Origin: Oribacterium sp.
Lineage (GTDB): Bacteria > Bacillota_A > Clostridia > Lachnospirales > Lachnospiraceae
Assembly (NCBI GenBank): GCA_017940955.1
Contig: JAGAXP010000258.1
Location: 5,470 to 69,469 of the forward strand
Reading direction: 5' to 3'
DNA length: 64,000 nt
Each line of letters starts with the position of its first letter. Position 1 is the stretch's first letter. Positions 8,735-16,751 of this stretch are shown in pieces. The notes below the pieces were generated by a model. That model was not told where the DNA came from and did not search any database. It was given only the letters and a program-made list of their open reading frames with translations. Position numbers and translations under genes: made by a program.

Positions 8735-8767
8735 GGGGCAGGAAGTTTTCTTCCTGCTCTTTTTTTG
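8735..8767 (+). terminator. Rho-independent terminator of rpsB-tsf
   Basis: GGCAGGAAG and CTTCCTGCT form a stem around TTTT and are followed by CTTTTTTTG. This is a textbook terminator 45 bases after the tsf stop. Confidence 0.88.
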
Positions 8768-8840
8768 TTCAAAAAAGAATCTGTTAAACAATTTTCATAA
8801 ATCCCACATATTACAGTTATTTTTTCTGTTTAATATTTAT

Positions 8841-8848
8841 GCTACAAT
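8841..8848 (+). promoter_or_regulatory. Extended -10 promoter before the acylphosphatase gene
   Basis: TATGCTACAAT holds a TGn extension before TACAAT (8843-8848). No good -35 box is visible. Transcription would start about 25 bases before the ATG at 8879. Confidence 0.5.
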
Positions 8849-8878
8849 AAAAAATAAGTGAAATATGAGGTCATAAAT

Positions 8879-9232
8879 ATGCTTTTTGATTTCCTGAAAA
8901 AATACTCTGATCAATTTGATAACTCATCCAAAACGGAGTCTGCAGCCCCCGGTGCCGGCAACATTGTACGTAAACATATAGTATTTTACGGCACTGTCCA
9001 GGGCGTAGGGTTCAGATACACTGCCTATCACCTTGCCTGTTCTTTAGGGCTTACCGGATGGGCAAGAAATGAAGATGATGGATCGGTGACCTGTGAGCTT
9101 CAGGGCTCACGTGATGCCATACAGGAATTCATGAACAGAATAGGGAATCAGCGTTTTATAGAAATCACAGATAAAGAGGAGCGCAATATTAAGGTTATAG
9201 ATGAAGAACGTTCCTTTAGGGTACTTTACTGA
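8879..9232 (+). CDS. acyP: Acylphosphatase domain protein
   Basis: Acylphosphatases hydrolyse acyl phosphates such as carbamoyl phosphate and acetyl phosphate. The 117 residues carry the signature [20 protein letters not shown] (catalytic Arg in GFR) and [17 protein letters not shown] (catalytic Asn in RNEDDG). A roughly 30-residue N-terminal extension ([13 protein letters not shown]...) is not part of the usual 90-residue fold. The ATG at 8879 was preferred to GTG at 8858 because GAGGT lies 7 bases upstream. truA follows, 22 bases beyond the stop if it starts at 9255. Family assignment is firm; the natural substrate is unknown. Confidence 0.9.
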   Translation: MLFDFLKKYSDQFDNSSKTESAAPGAGNIVRKHIVFYGTVQGVGFRYTAYHLACSLGLTGWARNEDDGSVTCELQGSRDAIQEFMNRIGNQRFIEITDKEERNIKVIDEERSFRVLY

Positions 9233-9254
9233 AAGGATCAGAGCTTTAATAGTA

Positions 9255-10037
9255 ATGAAGCAAAACTACAAAATCACACTTAGCTATGATGGTTCCCGCT
9301 ATTACGGCTGGGAACATCAGCCAAATACAGAATTAACCATACAAGGAAAGCTTGAACAGGTGCTGACCCGTATGATATACGGAGAAGATTATACTGTTAA
9401 GGATTTTGCCTCTTTTCCAATTACCGTAATAGGAGCCGGGCGAACAGATGCGGGTGTTCACGCCAGAGCCATGACCGCCAATGTGATCCTTGATCTCAAA
9501 AATGAAATGACAGAAGCAGAGATCAGGGCTTATATGAACAGATATCTTCCCGATGATATAAGCATTAACGAAGTCAGGACTTGCGGGGAACGGTTTCACA
9601 GCCGGTTTAAGGCCACCGGAAAGACTTACAGGTATACCTGCTGGTACGATGAACAAAAGCCGGTGTTTGAAAGAAAATATGTAACAGTCCTTGAGAATAA
9701 ACCCGATATAGAGGCAATGCGCAAAGCTGCAGGATATCTCCTTGGAGAGCACGACTTTAAATGCTTTTGCGGAAACTCACATTTTAAAAAATCCACTGTC
9801 AGAGTGATAGACCATGTAGAAATCACAGAAAACGGTCCTTACATCCGGTTTTACTTTCACGGGACAGGCTTTTTGCAAAATCAGGTGCGTATCATGACAG
9901 GCACGCTTCTGGAAATAGGCTTTGGAAAGAGAACACCGGATTCAATGTCAGACATACTCAACAGTAAAGACCGTCAAAAAGCCGGATATACAGCAGAAGC
10001 CAGAGGATTATGTCTCATGAAGGTGGATTATGACTGA
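9255..10037 (+). CDS. truA: tRNA pseudouridine(38-40) synthase TruA
   Basis: Isomerises uridines 38-40 in the tRNA anticodon arm. The start at 9255 gives MKQNYKITLSYDGSRYYGWEHQ, the normal N-terminus; an upstream ATG at 9201 would overlap acyP by about 30 bases. The catalytic aspartate sits in GAGRTDAGVHA, preceded by a segment (YGEDYTVKDFASFPITVI) about ten residues longer than in typical TruA. FHSRFKATGKTYRY and FLQNQVRIMTGTLLEIG are the other conserved blocks. The ribosome site before 9255 is weak (AGGA 16 bases away), so the start has some doubt. At 260 residues it is near the family norm. Confidence 0.95.
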   Translation: MKQNYKITLSYDGSRYYGWEHQPNTELTIQGKLEQVLTRMIYGEDYTVKDFASFPITVIGAGRTDAGVHARAMTANVILDLKNEMTEAEIRAYMNRYLPDDISINEVRTCGERFHSRFKATGKTYRYTCWYDEQKPVFERKYVTVLENKPDIEAMRKAAGYLLGEHDFKCFCGNSHFKKSTVRVIDHVEITENGPYIRFYFHGTGFLQNQVRIMTGTLLEIGFGKRTPDSMSDILNSKDRQKAGYTAEARGLCLMKVDYD

Positions 10038-10136
10038 TGGTCATCCATCATATATCTTTTAATAAATAATGCATTTCAGTTTTATATACATGACTCATAT
10101 ATAAAATTTCACTAAGCTTTAGGGAGGGGATTAGTT

Positions 10137-11504
10137 TTGAAAGATAAAAGTATTGGTATCATTTTAGGAGTTACAACCGGACTTCTGGCCGGATATCTGG
10201 CAAGTACTCTGTACATGTCCGGCAAGATCATGCCCGGCACCGTAATTAATGGTGCAGATTTTTCCATGGTTCCGAGGTCTGAGCTGAACGACCGGCTTTC
10301 AGCAATGGAAAGAGATGCCTATGCCATCACCGTAAGAGACATTCACAAAAACGAATTAACAATCAACGGAGCAGACATTGATCTCAGTGCAGAGTTTCCT
10401 GTGGAGAAGATCCGCGTGCAGAATCCTCTGATCTATCCATACTATATGCTGAATCCCGGAAACTACTTTTTAGAGCCCGATTCGGTTTCCTTTGATGAAG
10501 AAAAGCTAAAGTCTATCATAAACCATGATCTTTTACCTGCGGAGGGAAGCACAGACGCTCCTGTCGATGCCTTTCTGACAGCCTATATTCCCGGAGCCGG
10601 CTATACCATTGCAGCGGAAGAGGACGGCGACACACCTGATCCCGATAAGGTTACAGGTGTTATTGAGGATGCCATAACCGAGAGAGCGGTTTTTGTGGAT
10701 CTTAACGAAGAAGACTGCTACCTGACAGCAGACATCCGTTCAAATGATACCCTCCTTAACCAGAGAGCAGCAACCCTGAACGAAGCTCTCTCTGCCTCCA
10801 TAACCTATGATTTCGGAAACCAGAAGATAATACTGAATTCAGACACCTATTATCCATGGCTTGACAAGCAGGAGGACGGTACCGTTACTTTAAACGATGA
10901 AAAGGTAGATGAATATGTTACCGAACTTAAATCCTCCACGGATACCGCTTATACCACAAGAAGCTTCAAAACTGTTTCAGGACGTATAATCAATGTCAAG
11001 GGCCCTTACGGTTACAACATTTCGAAGAAAAAGGAAATTGAACAGCTTAAAGAGGATATCCTTTCAGGATTGCCTGTAGAACGCGAGCCTGTATATACAA
11101 CCTCCGGCAGCCAGCGCTCCGGAAACGAATACGGCGACACTTATCTGGAAGTTGATATGTCTGACCAGAAGGTTTATTTTATACAGGATGGAAATATTGT
11201 TTTCACCTCCGATTGTGTAACCGGAAATACCAGTCGCGGAAGGGGAACCCCCACGGGTATCTTCAGTGTCATGTATAAAGCAAAAAATGTGGTATTACGC
11301 GGACGTGACTATGCTTCTCCCGTTACTTACTGGATGCCGTTCTATAATGGCTGCGGATTCCACGATGCCTCCTGGCGCGGAAGCTTCGGCGGTTCCATCT
11401 ACCGTTACAGCGGATCCCACGGCTGTGTAAACATGCCTATTCCTAAAGCAAAGGAGCTTTACTCACTGGTAGAAGCAGGCATGCCTGTAATCACATACTA
11501 TTAA
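10137..11504 (+). CDS. L,D-transpeptidase with N-terminal membrane anchor
   Basis: Probably forms 3-3 peptidoglycan cross-links outside the cell. The 455-residue protein starts at TTG, supported by AGGGAGGGGA 7 bases upstream. Residues 5-27 form a membrane anchor. Two repeats of the putative peptidoglycan-binding region found in Gram-positive L,D-transpeptidases follow. The C-terminal YkuD domain begins near YLEVDMSDQKVYFIQDG and holds GTPTGIFSV and the catalytic motif SHGCVNMP with Cys430. The architecture resembles the enterococcal beta-lactam-bypass enzyme, but resistance is not implied. A second YkuD-type gene follows, and a hairpin lies between them. Confidence 0.92.
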   Translation: MKDKSIGIILGVTTGLLAGYLASTLYMSGKIMPGTVINGADFSMVPRSELNDRLSAMERDAYAITVRDIHKNELTINGADIDLSAEFPVEKIRVQNPLIYPYYMLNPGNYFLEPDSVSFDEEKLKSIINHDLLPAEGSTDAPVDAFLTAYIPGAGYTIAAEEDGDTPDPDKVTGVIEDAITERAVFVDLNEEDCYLTADIRSNDTLLNQRAATLNEALSASITYDFGNQKIILNSDTYYPWLDKQEDGTVTLNDEKVDEYVTELKSSTDTAYTTRSFKTVSGRIINVKGPYGYNISKKKEIEQLKEDILSGLPVEREPVYTTSGSQRSGNEYGDTYLEVDMSDQKVYFIQDGNIVFTSDCVTGNTSRGRGTPTGIFSVMYKAKNVVLRGRDYASPVTYWMPFYNGCGFHDASWRGSFGGSIYRYSGSHGCVNMPIPKAKELYSLVEAGMPVITYY

Positions 11505-11538
11505 AGCTTCCATCGCACTTAACCCTGATTTAAATTTA

Positions 11539-11571
11539 ATCTGTGGACCCTGTTTTCAGGCGTCCACAGAT
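11539..11571 (+). terminator. Hairpin between the two L,D-transpeptidase genes
   Basis: ATCTGTGGAC (11539-11548) pairs with GTCCACAGAT (11562-11571), with CTGttttCAG inside the loop. The run after the stem (tatgcaata) lacks a clear T-tract, so it could be a processing or attenuation site rather than a full terminator. Confidence 0.5.
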
Positions 11572-11592
11572 TATGCAATAAAGAGGAGATTT

Positions 11593-12408
11593 ATGAAAAA
11601 GTTTAAATTGAAATTTATTTCTGCAGTCCTCGTACTGACTGTAGTATCATGCACAGCCTTTACTTCCTTCGCTGAATTCGGTCCCGGAATACCGGAATCG
11701 GAGCTTACCTCCTATACCGGTGCCGCAAATGCTTCCGACGGTGCTGCTGCCACTGAAACCGCCGCTTCCTCAACTGCCGGGACGATCATCAGCAATGAAA
11801 TCCCCACAGAAGATACTTATGCTTTATACGAGAAGCTTAAATCAAGTCTTACCGCCCAGATAACAGACCAGATCATCCTTGTTGTTGACCACAACCTCAC
11901 CTTATGGAACAAACAGTCTGACGGAAACTGGATTAAAGATATGGACGTTTACTGTGGTTACGGAAGAAACGGTCTCAAGCCTTTTAACGAAAGACATGAA
12001 GGGGATCAGACAACTCCCATAGGCTCCTTCCCCATACTTCATGCCTTCGGATTCGGTTCAAATCCGGGAACTGCCATGACCTGGAGAGAGATAACAGAAA
12101 ACTCTTACTGGTCGGGCGAGAAAGCCACCTACAACACCTGGGTAGAGAGCGCAACCCACGTCGGAGGCGAGCATCTCATCGAATATGACATCTGCTATAA
12201 ATACGCCATGGCTATCGGCTTCAATATAAATCCTACTGTTTATAAACGTGGTTCCGCAATTTTCCTTCATTGCAAAAACCCTGCGGAGTGGGGTTCTGCC
12301 GGCTGTGTATCAGTGCTTGAAGAAGATATGCTTAAGCTCTTACAAAAATGTCATGACGGCTGCTATATCATGATAGTTCCGGATACTGACGCCATTTCAA
12401 ACTTTTAA
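11593..12408 (+). CDS. Exported L,D-transpeptidase-fold (YkuD) protein
   Basis: A 271-residue exported protein. Residues 1-27 form a signal peptide. The sequence VVSC could be a lipobox, but SFA|E is also a plausible ordinary cleavage site, so secretion or lipid attachment is open. A low-complexity Ala/Ser/Thr linker (about 35-60) follows. The YkuD-like catalytic domain begins at QIILVVDHNLTLWNK and contains GDQTTPIGSFPI, FLHCKN (His near 222) and SAGCVSV (Cys238). The catalytic signature is intact but diverges from the classical HGC-N form, placing it closer to YafK-like members. It might be a peptidoglycan carboxypeptidase or amidase-like enzyme instead of a cross-linker. GAGGAG precedes the ATG. 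Confidence 0.85.
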   Translation: MKKFKLKFISAVLVLTVVSCTAFTSFAEFGPGIPESELTSYTGAANASDGAAATETAASSTAGTIISNEIPTEDTYALYEKLKSSLTAQITDQIILVVDHNLTLWNKQSDGNWIKDMDVYCGYGRNGLKPFNERHEGDQTTPIGSFPILHAFGFGSNPGTAMTWREITENSYWSGEKATYNTWVESATHVGGEHLIEYDICYKYAMAIGFNINPTVYKRGSAIFLHCKNPAEWGSAGCVSVLEEDMLKLLQKCHDGCYIMIVPDTDAISNF

Positions 12409-12423
12409 TACTTACATCATCAT

Positions 12424-13446
12424 ATGAAATTTTATTTTGCACCTATGGAAGGCATTACAGGATACCCTTTTCGTAATGCCTTCCAACAGTGTTTTCCGGG
12501 GATAGATCGTTTTTACACGCCATTTCTCTCGGCAAACGATACATTTTCCTTTACAACAAGAGAGAAGAGAGATACTGACCCTGCACTCAACGAGGTACCC
12601 GACCTGGTCCCCCAGATCATCACAAACAACGCCGAAATGTTCGTGTGGGCCATAGAAAGAATGACCGAACTGGGATATAAGGAAGTGAACCTGAACCTTG
12701 GCTGCCCCTCGGGTACAGTTGTGGCAAAGGGCAAGGGTTCAGGAATGCTGCGTTACCCTGACAGGCTTGACGCTTTTCTGGAAGAGACCTTTGAACTCCT
12801 GGATAAAAAACATATATCCTATGATTCTTCGGTTAATGCTTCCACTTCAAGCGAAAAGCAGGTCTCTGTTTCCGTAAAGACCAGGCTTGGCATACATGAC
12901 CCTTCGGAATCCGACCGGCTCATGGCTATTTACAACAGATATCCGTTAAGTGATGTTATAGTTCACAGCCGTGTACAAAAGGAGTTCTATAAAGGCGAGA
13001 TACACTATGATCACTTCAGAAAATTCATTGAAGGTTCAAAGCATCACCTTGTATATAACGGAGACATCGTTACAAAAAAAGACTTTGAAAAAGTAAAAGC
13101 ACTGTTTCCCGAGATAGATACCGTAATGATAGGCAGAGGTTTACTCATAAATCCTTCACTGATAAGGGAGCTTAACGGTGGAGACCCCTGCACCCTTGAG
13201 GAAATAAAAGCCTTCCACGAAGCATTGATAGAATCCTATATACCCGAAATGGGCAGCGACGCAAATCTTTTATACAAAGTAAAAGAGTACTGGAGCTGGC
13301 TTGGCAGATCCTTTACGGGTTCAGAAAGATACATGAAGGATATAAGAAAAGCAAAAAACCTGCCGGAATATAAAGCCGCCGTGCGAAACCTCATGGCAAA
13401 CTGTAAACTTGAACACAGCCGGAATTTTTCAGTATGTCAGACATAA
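12424..13446 (+). CDS. tRNA-dihydrouridine synthase family protein
   Basis: Flavin enzyme that reduces uridines in tRNA D-loops. The 340 residues form a TIM barrel. Landmarks are FAPMEGITGYPFRNA, NLNLGCPSGTVVAKGKGSGM (with the catalytic Cys), VSVKTRLG, VHSRVQKEFYKGE, VYNGDI and MIGRGLL. The C-terminal helical domain is present. It is one of the compact bacterial Dus paralogues common in Clostridia; which uridine it modifies is not readable. It begins 15 bases after the transpeptidase stop with no clear ribosome site (catcatcatATG), so weak or coupled initiation is likely. Confidence 0.93.
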   Translation: MKFYFAPMEGITGYPFRNAFQQCFPGIDRFYTPFLSANDTFSFTTREKRDTDPALNEVPDLVPQIITNNAEMFVWAIERMTELGYKEVNLNLGCPSGTVVAKGKGSGMLRYPDRLDAFLEETFELLDKKHISYDSSVNASTSSEKQVSVSVKTRLGIHDPSESDRLMAIYNRYPLSDVIVHSRVQKEFYKGEIHYDHFRKFIEGSKHHLVYNGDIVTKKDFEKVKALFPEIDTVMIGRGLLINPSLIRELNGGDPCTLEEIKAFHEALIESYIPEMGSDANLLYKVKEYWSWLGRSFTGSERYMKDIRKAKNLPEYKAAVRNLMANCKLEHSRNFSVCQT

Positions 13447-13546
13447 GCGGCGTAAGCAGCATGTTTACATCCCTGAATAGATTTTCATCTGCATTTAAAT
13501 TCAAGCAACAAGATCGGCACTTACAGAGGAGGGAGTTTAAATCCTT

Positions 13547-14569
13547 ATGATACTGGAATATCCTGAATATTATGAACGTTTCCGTTGTATAGGCGGTGAC
13601 TGTCCGGATACCTGCTGCGCAGGCTGGGAGGTGGATGTAGACAGGGAGTCTTCACAATACTATAAAAGCATTGACGGTGAATTTGGGAAAAGACTCAAAG
13701 AGCATATTTGCGAAGATGGTGAGGAATGCTATTTCCCGCTCACAAAGGATAATCGGTGTCCCTTTTTAAATAAAGAGAATCTATGCGATATATACATTAA
13801 CCTGGGGGAAGAAAGTCTTTGTCAGACCTGTACCGAATATCCAAGATATTTTATGGACATCGGTAATTATGAACAGACCGACATGAGCCTGAGCTGTATG
13901 GAACTTGGAAGAATATTCTACACAGAAACCCCTGTAATAGAATATGTCCGGTCCGAGAATCCGGTGGAAGGAGAGACTCTGGCCGAAGAGGACCGGGATA
14001 CTCTGGTTGAGATCCTGTCACTTAGAAACAAATGTATTTCGCTTTTGCAGGATACCGTCCACTCCTTTAACGATAAGTTCCGGGATGTAAGGGCTTTGGT
14101 TTCCTGTGCCGAAGGCGAAGATCCAGTGGAAAAGGATGAATCCCGGGGTTTCCTTAAGGAAAGCTGCAAAGATCTCATCCTTCTTTATGAATCTCTGGAT
14201 TCCATTAACGAAGAATGGTCTGAAAAGCTTTCTTACTATAAGGAATTATCCGAAAGTCCATCAGAGCTTGACAGGATACCTGAATTCACCTCTCTATATT
14301 CCGAAAAGCTTGATGAATGGTTACCCAAAACCGGAGTATATTTTGTTTTCAGATATTTTATCGATACAATGACTGACGGAGACATAGAATATGAATTATG
14401 TTTCATTCATCGAAGTCTTAAGCTTATATTTTTCATGCTTTTTGCTGAATGGGTAAATAAAGGAAATATCGATGTGTCAGATATGATTTATGTGGCCCAT
14501 CTTTATTCAAAGGAAGTAGAGCATGACGACGGAAACGTGGACAGGATAAAGAAGGCCGGTATCTTTTGA
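13547..14569 (+). CDS. fliB: FliB-like protein (flagellin lysine N-methylase family)
   Basis: Resembles FliB, which methylates surface lysines of flagellin in enterobacteria. The 340-residue protein begins with the family's cysteine cluster, FRCIGGDCPDTCCAGWEVDVD. A second cluster follows, CPFLNKENLCDIYINLGEE and CQTCTEYPR. The cysteines suggest a metal or Fe-S centre, which is inference. GGAGGGAG precedes the ATG by about 13 bases. No flagellar gene is near, so its substrate here may be a remote flagellin or another protein. The C-terminal half is less conserved. Naming rests on the Cys pattern alone. Confidence 0.75.
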   Translation: MILEYPEYYERFRCIGGDCPDTCCAGWEVDVDRESSQYYKSIDGEFGKRLKEHICEDGEECYFPLTKDNRCPFLNKENLCDIYINLGEESLCQTCTEYPRYFMDIGNYEQTDMSLSCMELGRIFYTETPVIEYVRSENPVEGETLAEEDRDTLVEILSLRNKCISLLQDTVHSFNDKFRDVRALVSCAEGEDPVEKDESRGFLKESCKDLILLYESLDSINEEWSEKLSYYKELSESPSELDRIPEFTSLYSEKLDEWLPKTGVYFVFRYFIDTMTDGDIEYELCFIHRSLKLIFFMLFAEWVNKGNIDVSDMIYVAHLYSKEVEHDDGNVDRIKKAGIF

Positions 14570-14688
14570 AACGATCCGGGCAGATAAAGCTTTTATCAGA
14601 AATATCATCTATACTTCCCGAGGTTCCGGTGAAGCCATAATTCTTTTTAACCAATCCCGGTCACAAGATCGGAAAACGAGGATAGAAT

Positions 14689-15309
14689 ATGATCAAAAAA
14701 TTCAGAAAAACTATATATACCGGTTTGGTACTTTTATCTCTTATCACTATCTGTTCCTGCGGGAAACGCAAGGAGCCTTATGAATCTGTGTCTTCTGAAG
14801 ATCTGACCCAGGAAATCATCTCCGGAATAGCCGAGGGTTTCAAAAACGGTGAGATCAATGTTACCGAAAGAGAAAAGAGGATTTTATCCAACCTTGTAAA
14901 TTACGTGGTTGATAATCCCGAGACCTCCATCCAGATTCTTTCCGACGCGGCAAAACAGGCAGGCTTCGAGGGTGAATTCCCTGAGGATATTTCAGGTGTG
15001 GAGCCCTATTACAAGGCCATTGCAGGCACCCTTCTCGAAGCGGATTACATTACCACCGACGGTAATGATATCATTATCAGAAAGGGTACTGACAGCAAAA
15101 CCTTGTCCGACCTTCTTTCAGAAGCGACTTCCGAAACTGATACTACCAGTACAACAAAAACCATCGATGGTAAGAAAGTAAACCTCAGCCTTAAAGATGA
15201 CGTAATATATGATGCGCTTTGGAAAGAGGCCGGAAATGCTTATTCCATTTATTCCAAAAGCGGAATCGATGAAAAGACCCTTAAAGAACTCATCAAACAG
15301 GTAAAATGA
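14689..15309 (+). CDS. Putative lipoprotein of unknown function
   Basis: A 206-residue protein with a lipoprotein signal: a basic start (MIKKFRKTIY), a hydrophobic stretch, and the lipobox ITICSC with Cys24 as the expected lipidated residue. The mature part is acidic, mostly helical, and has a Ser/Thr-rich linker near residue 145-160. I recognise no domain. It ends in an ATGA overlap with the following MATE exporter gene, so the two are translationally coupled and may act together. Promoter elements in the 119 bases before it are not obvious. Confidence 0.8.
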   Translation: MIKKFRKTIYTGLVLLSLITICSCGKRKEPYESVSSEDLTQEIISGIAEGFKNGEINVTEREKRILSNLVNYVVDNPETSIQILSDAAKQAGFEGEFPEDISGVEPYYKAIAGTLLEADYITTDGNDIIIRKGTDSKTLSDLLSEATSETDTTSTTKTIDGKKVNLSLKDDVIYDALWKEAGNAYSIYSKSGIDEKTLKELIKQVK

Positions 15310-16682
15310 AATCCAACGATAAAACCATTTCCAGCAACGATAGTCTTTCATATAATGCCATTACTCAGGGTGTGATATGGAAGACTCTCATTCTTTATGT
15401 GCTGCCTCTTATCATGGGCACATTTTTTCAGCAGCTCTACAACACGGTGGATGCCGTTGTGGTAGGAAGATTTGTAGGTAAGGAAGCCTTATCCGCAGTA
15501 GGCGGAAGCTCTGCCATGCTGGTGAATGTTTTCGTGGGATTCTTTGTTGGCGTAACATCAGGGGCAGGTGTGGTAACCGCCCAGTATTATGGCGCAAATA
15601 AGGAGAACTCAGTCAGAAAAGCTGTTCACACTGCCATGCTGCTTTCCATAATCAGCGGAGCACTTCTCACACTGATAGGCTACTTCATGATGCCTGTTTT
15701 CAGTGTATGGATGAAGACCCCTCCTGAAGTTCTGGATCTCACCATCACATATCTTCGCGTATATTCCCTGGGAATGATACCAAACCTCATCTATAACATG
15801 GGCGCCGGTATTCTGAGAGCAGTGGGAGATTCCAAACGGCCTCTAATATTCCTTGTTGTATCCTGCATTTCCAATATAATACTTGACTATTTCTTTGTTC
15901 TTAAGATGGGACTCGGAGTTATGGGAGTCGCGTTTGCCACGATTCTTTGCCAGCTCATCAGTGCCGTGATGGTTCTATACACATTAAGCAAATCGAGTAG
16001 CAGCTACCGCCTGACCAGAGGAGAACTGACACTCCACAAAAAGCAGCTTCTTCGTATCATTGCCATAGGACTGCCGGCGGGAATCCAGTCCCTCATGTAT
16101 TCCCTGTCCAATGTCTTTATCCAGACAGCCATAAACGAATTCGGGACCGATGCAGTGGCGGCATGGGCTGCCTACTCCAAGATAGACTCGGTATTCTGGA
16201 TGATCTCAAGTTCCTTCGGCATAGGAGTAACAACCTTCGTAGGGCAGAATTACGGAGCCGGACTGTATAAAAGAGTACGGCAATGCATAAGACAAAGTGC
16301 TGTCATCATGGCTCTCATTACCGTTTTCATGACCTTTATTCTCTACAAATGGGGATTCCTTGCTTTCAACCTTTTTGCCACAGACGAAAGTGTCATAAAT
16401 ACCGGAACCGCTATGATACGGTATCTATCGCCCTTCTACATTACTTATACGACCATCGAGCTGTTATCCGGTTCTCTCAGGGGGATGGGCAACAGCCTGA
16501 AACCAATGATCATTTCAGTATTTGGAATCTGTATACTGAGAGTTTTATGGATATTCCTGGCCGTACCCGTATGGCACAGGATAGAAACCATTGAATTCAG
16601 TTATCCTCTGACCTGGGTGACAACATCGATCCTGTATCTGCTTTATTATTTCAGATTCGTAAGTAAACGAAAGATACGTTGA
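15306..16682 (+). CDS. MATE family multidrug/cation exporter
   Basis: A 458-residue integral membrane protein with about twelve hydrophobic segments in two similar halves, typical of MATE transporters that use Na+ or H+ gradients to expel organic cations. Recognisable blocks are LPLIMGTFFQQLYNTVDAVVVGRFVG at the start and GLPAGIQSLMYSLSNVFIQ opening the second half, with FGIGVTTFVGQNYGAG following. It belongs to the DinF/NorM-like group frequent in Lachnospiraceae. The start overlaps the lipoprotein stop by four bases. Substrate unknown. Confidence 0.93.
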   Translation: MKSNDKTISSNDSLSYNAITQGVIWKTLILYVLPLIMGTFFQQLYNTVDAVVVGRFVGKEALSAVGGSSAMLVNVFVGFFVGVTSGAGVVTAQYYGANKENSVRKAVHTAMLLSIISGALLTLIGYFMMPVFSVWMKTPPEVLDLTITYLRVYSLGMIPNLIYNMGAGILRAVGDSKRPLIFLVVSCISNIILDYFFVLKMGLGVMGVAFATILCQLISAVMVLYTLSKSSSSYRLTRGELTLHKKQLLRIIAIGLPAGIQSLMYSLSNVFIQTAINEFGTDAVAAWAAYSKIDSVFWMISSSFGIGVTTFVGQNYGAGLYKRVRQCIRQSAVIMALITVFMTFILYKWGFLAFNLFATDESVINTGTAMIRYLSPFYITYTTIELLSGSLRGMGNSLKPMIISVFGICILRVLWIFLAVPVWHRIETIEFSYPLTWVTTSILYLLYYFRFVSKRKIR

Positions 16683-16751
16683 CATCTTATTTAAGTAAAT
16701 TTATACTTTCTTAGGTTATTTTTCGTTCAATTATTTTCAGGGAGCACAAAT

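Noticed and set aside
8276..8800. 174-codon plus-strand frame overlapping tsf
   Set aside because: Alternate frame of the highly codon-biased tsf; its Leu/Arg-rich translation is typical of shadows.
14570..14688. Small peptide gene between fliB and the lipoprotein gene
   Set aside because: A short TTG-started frame of about 24 codons is open, but it has no ribosome site and no recognisable sequence.
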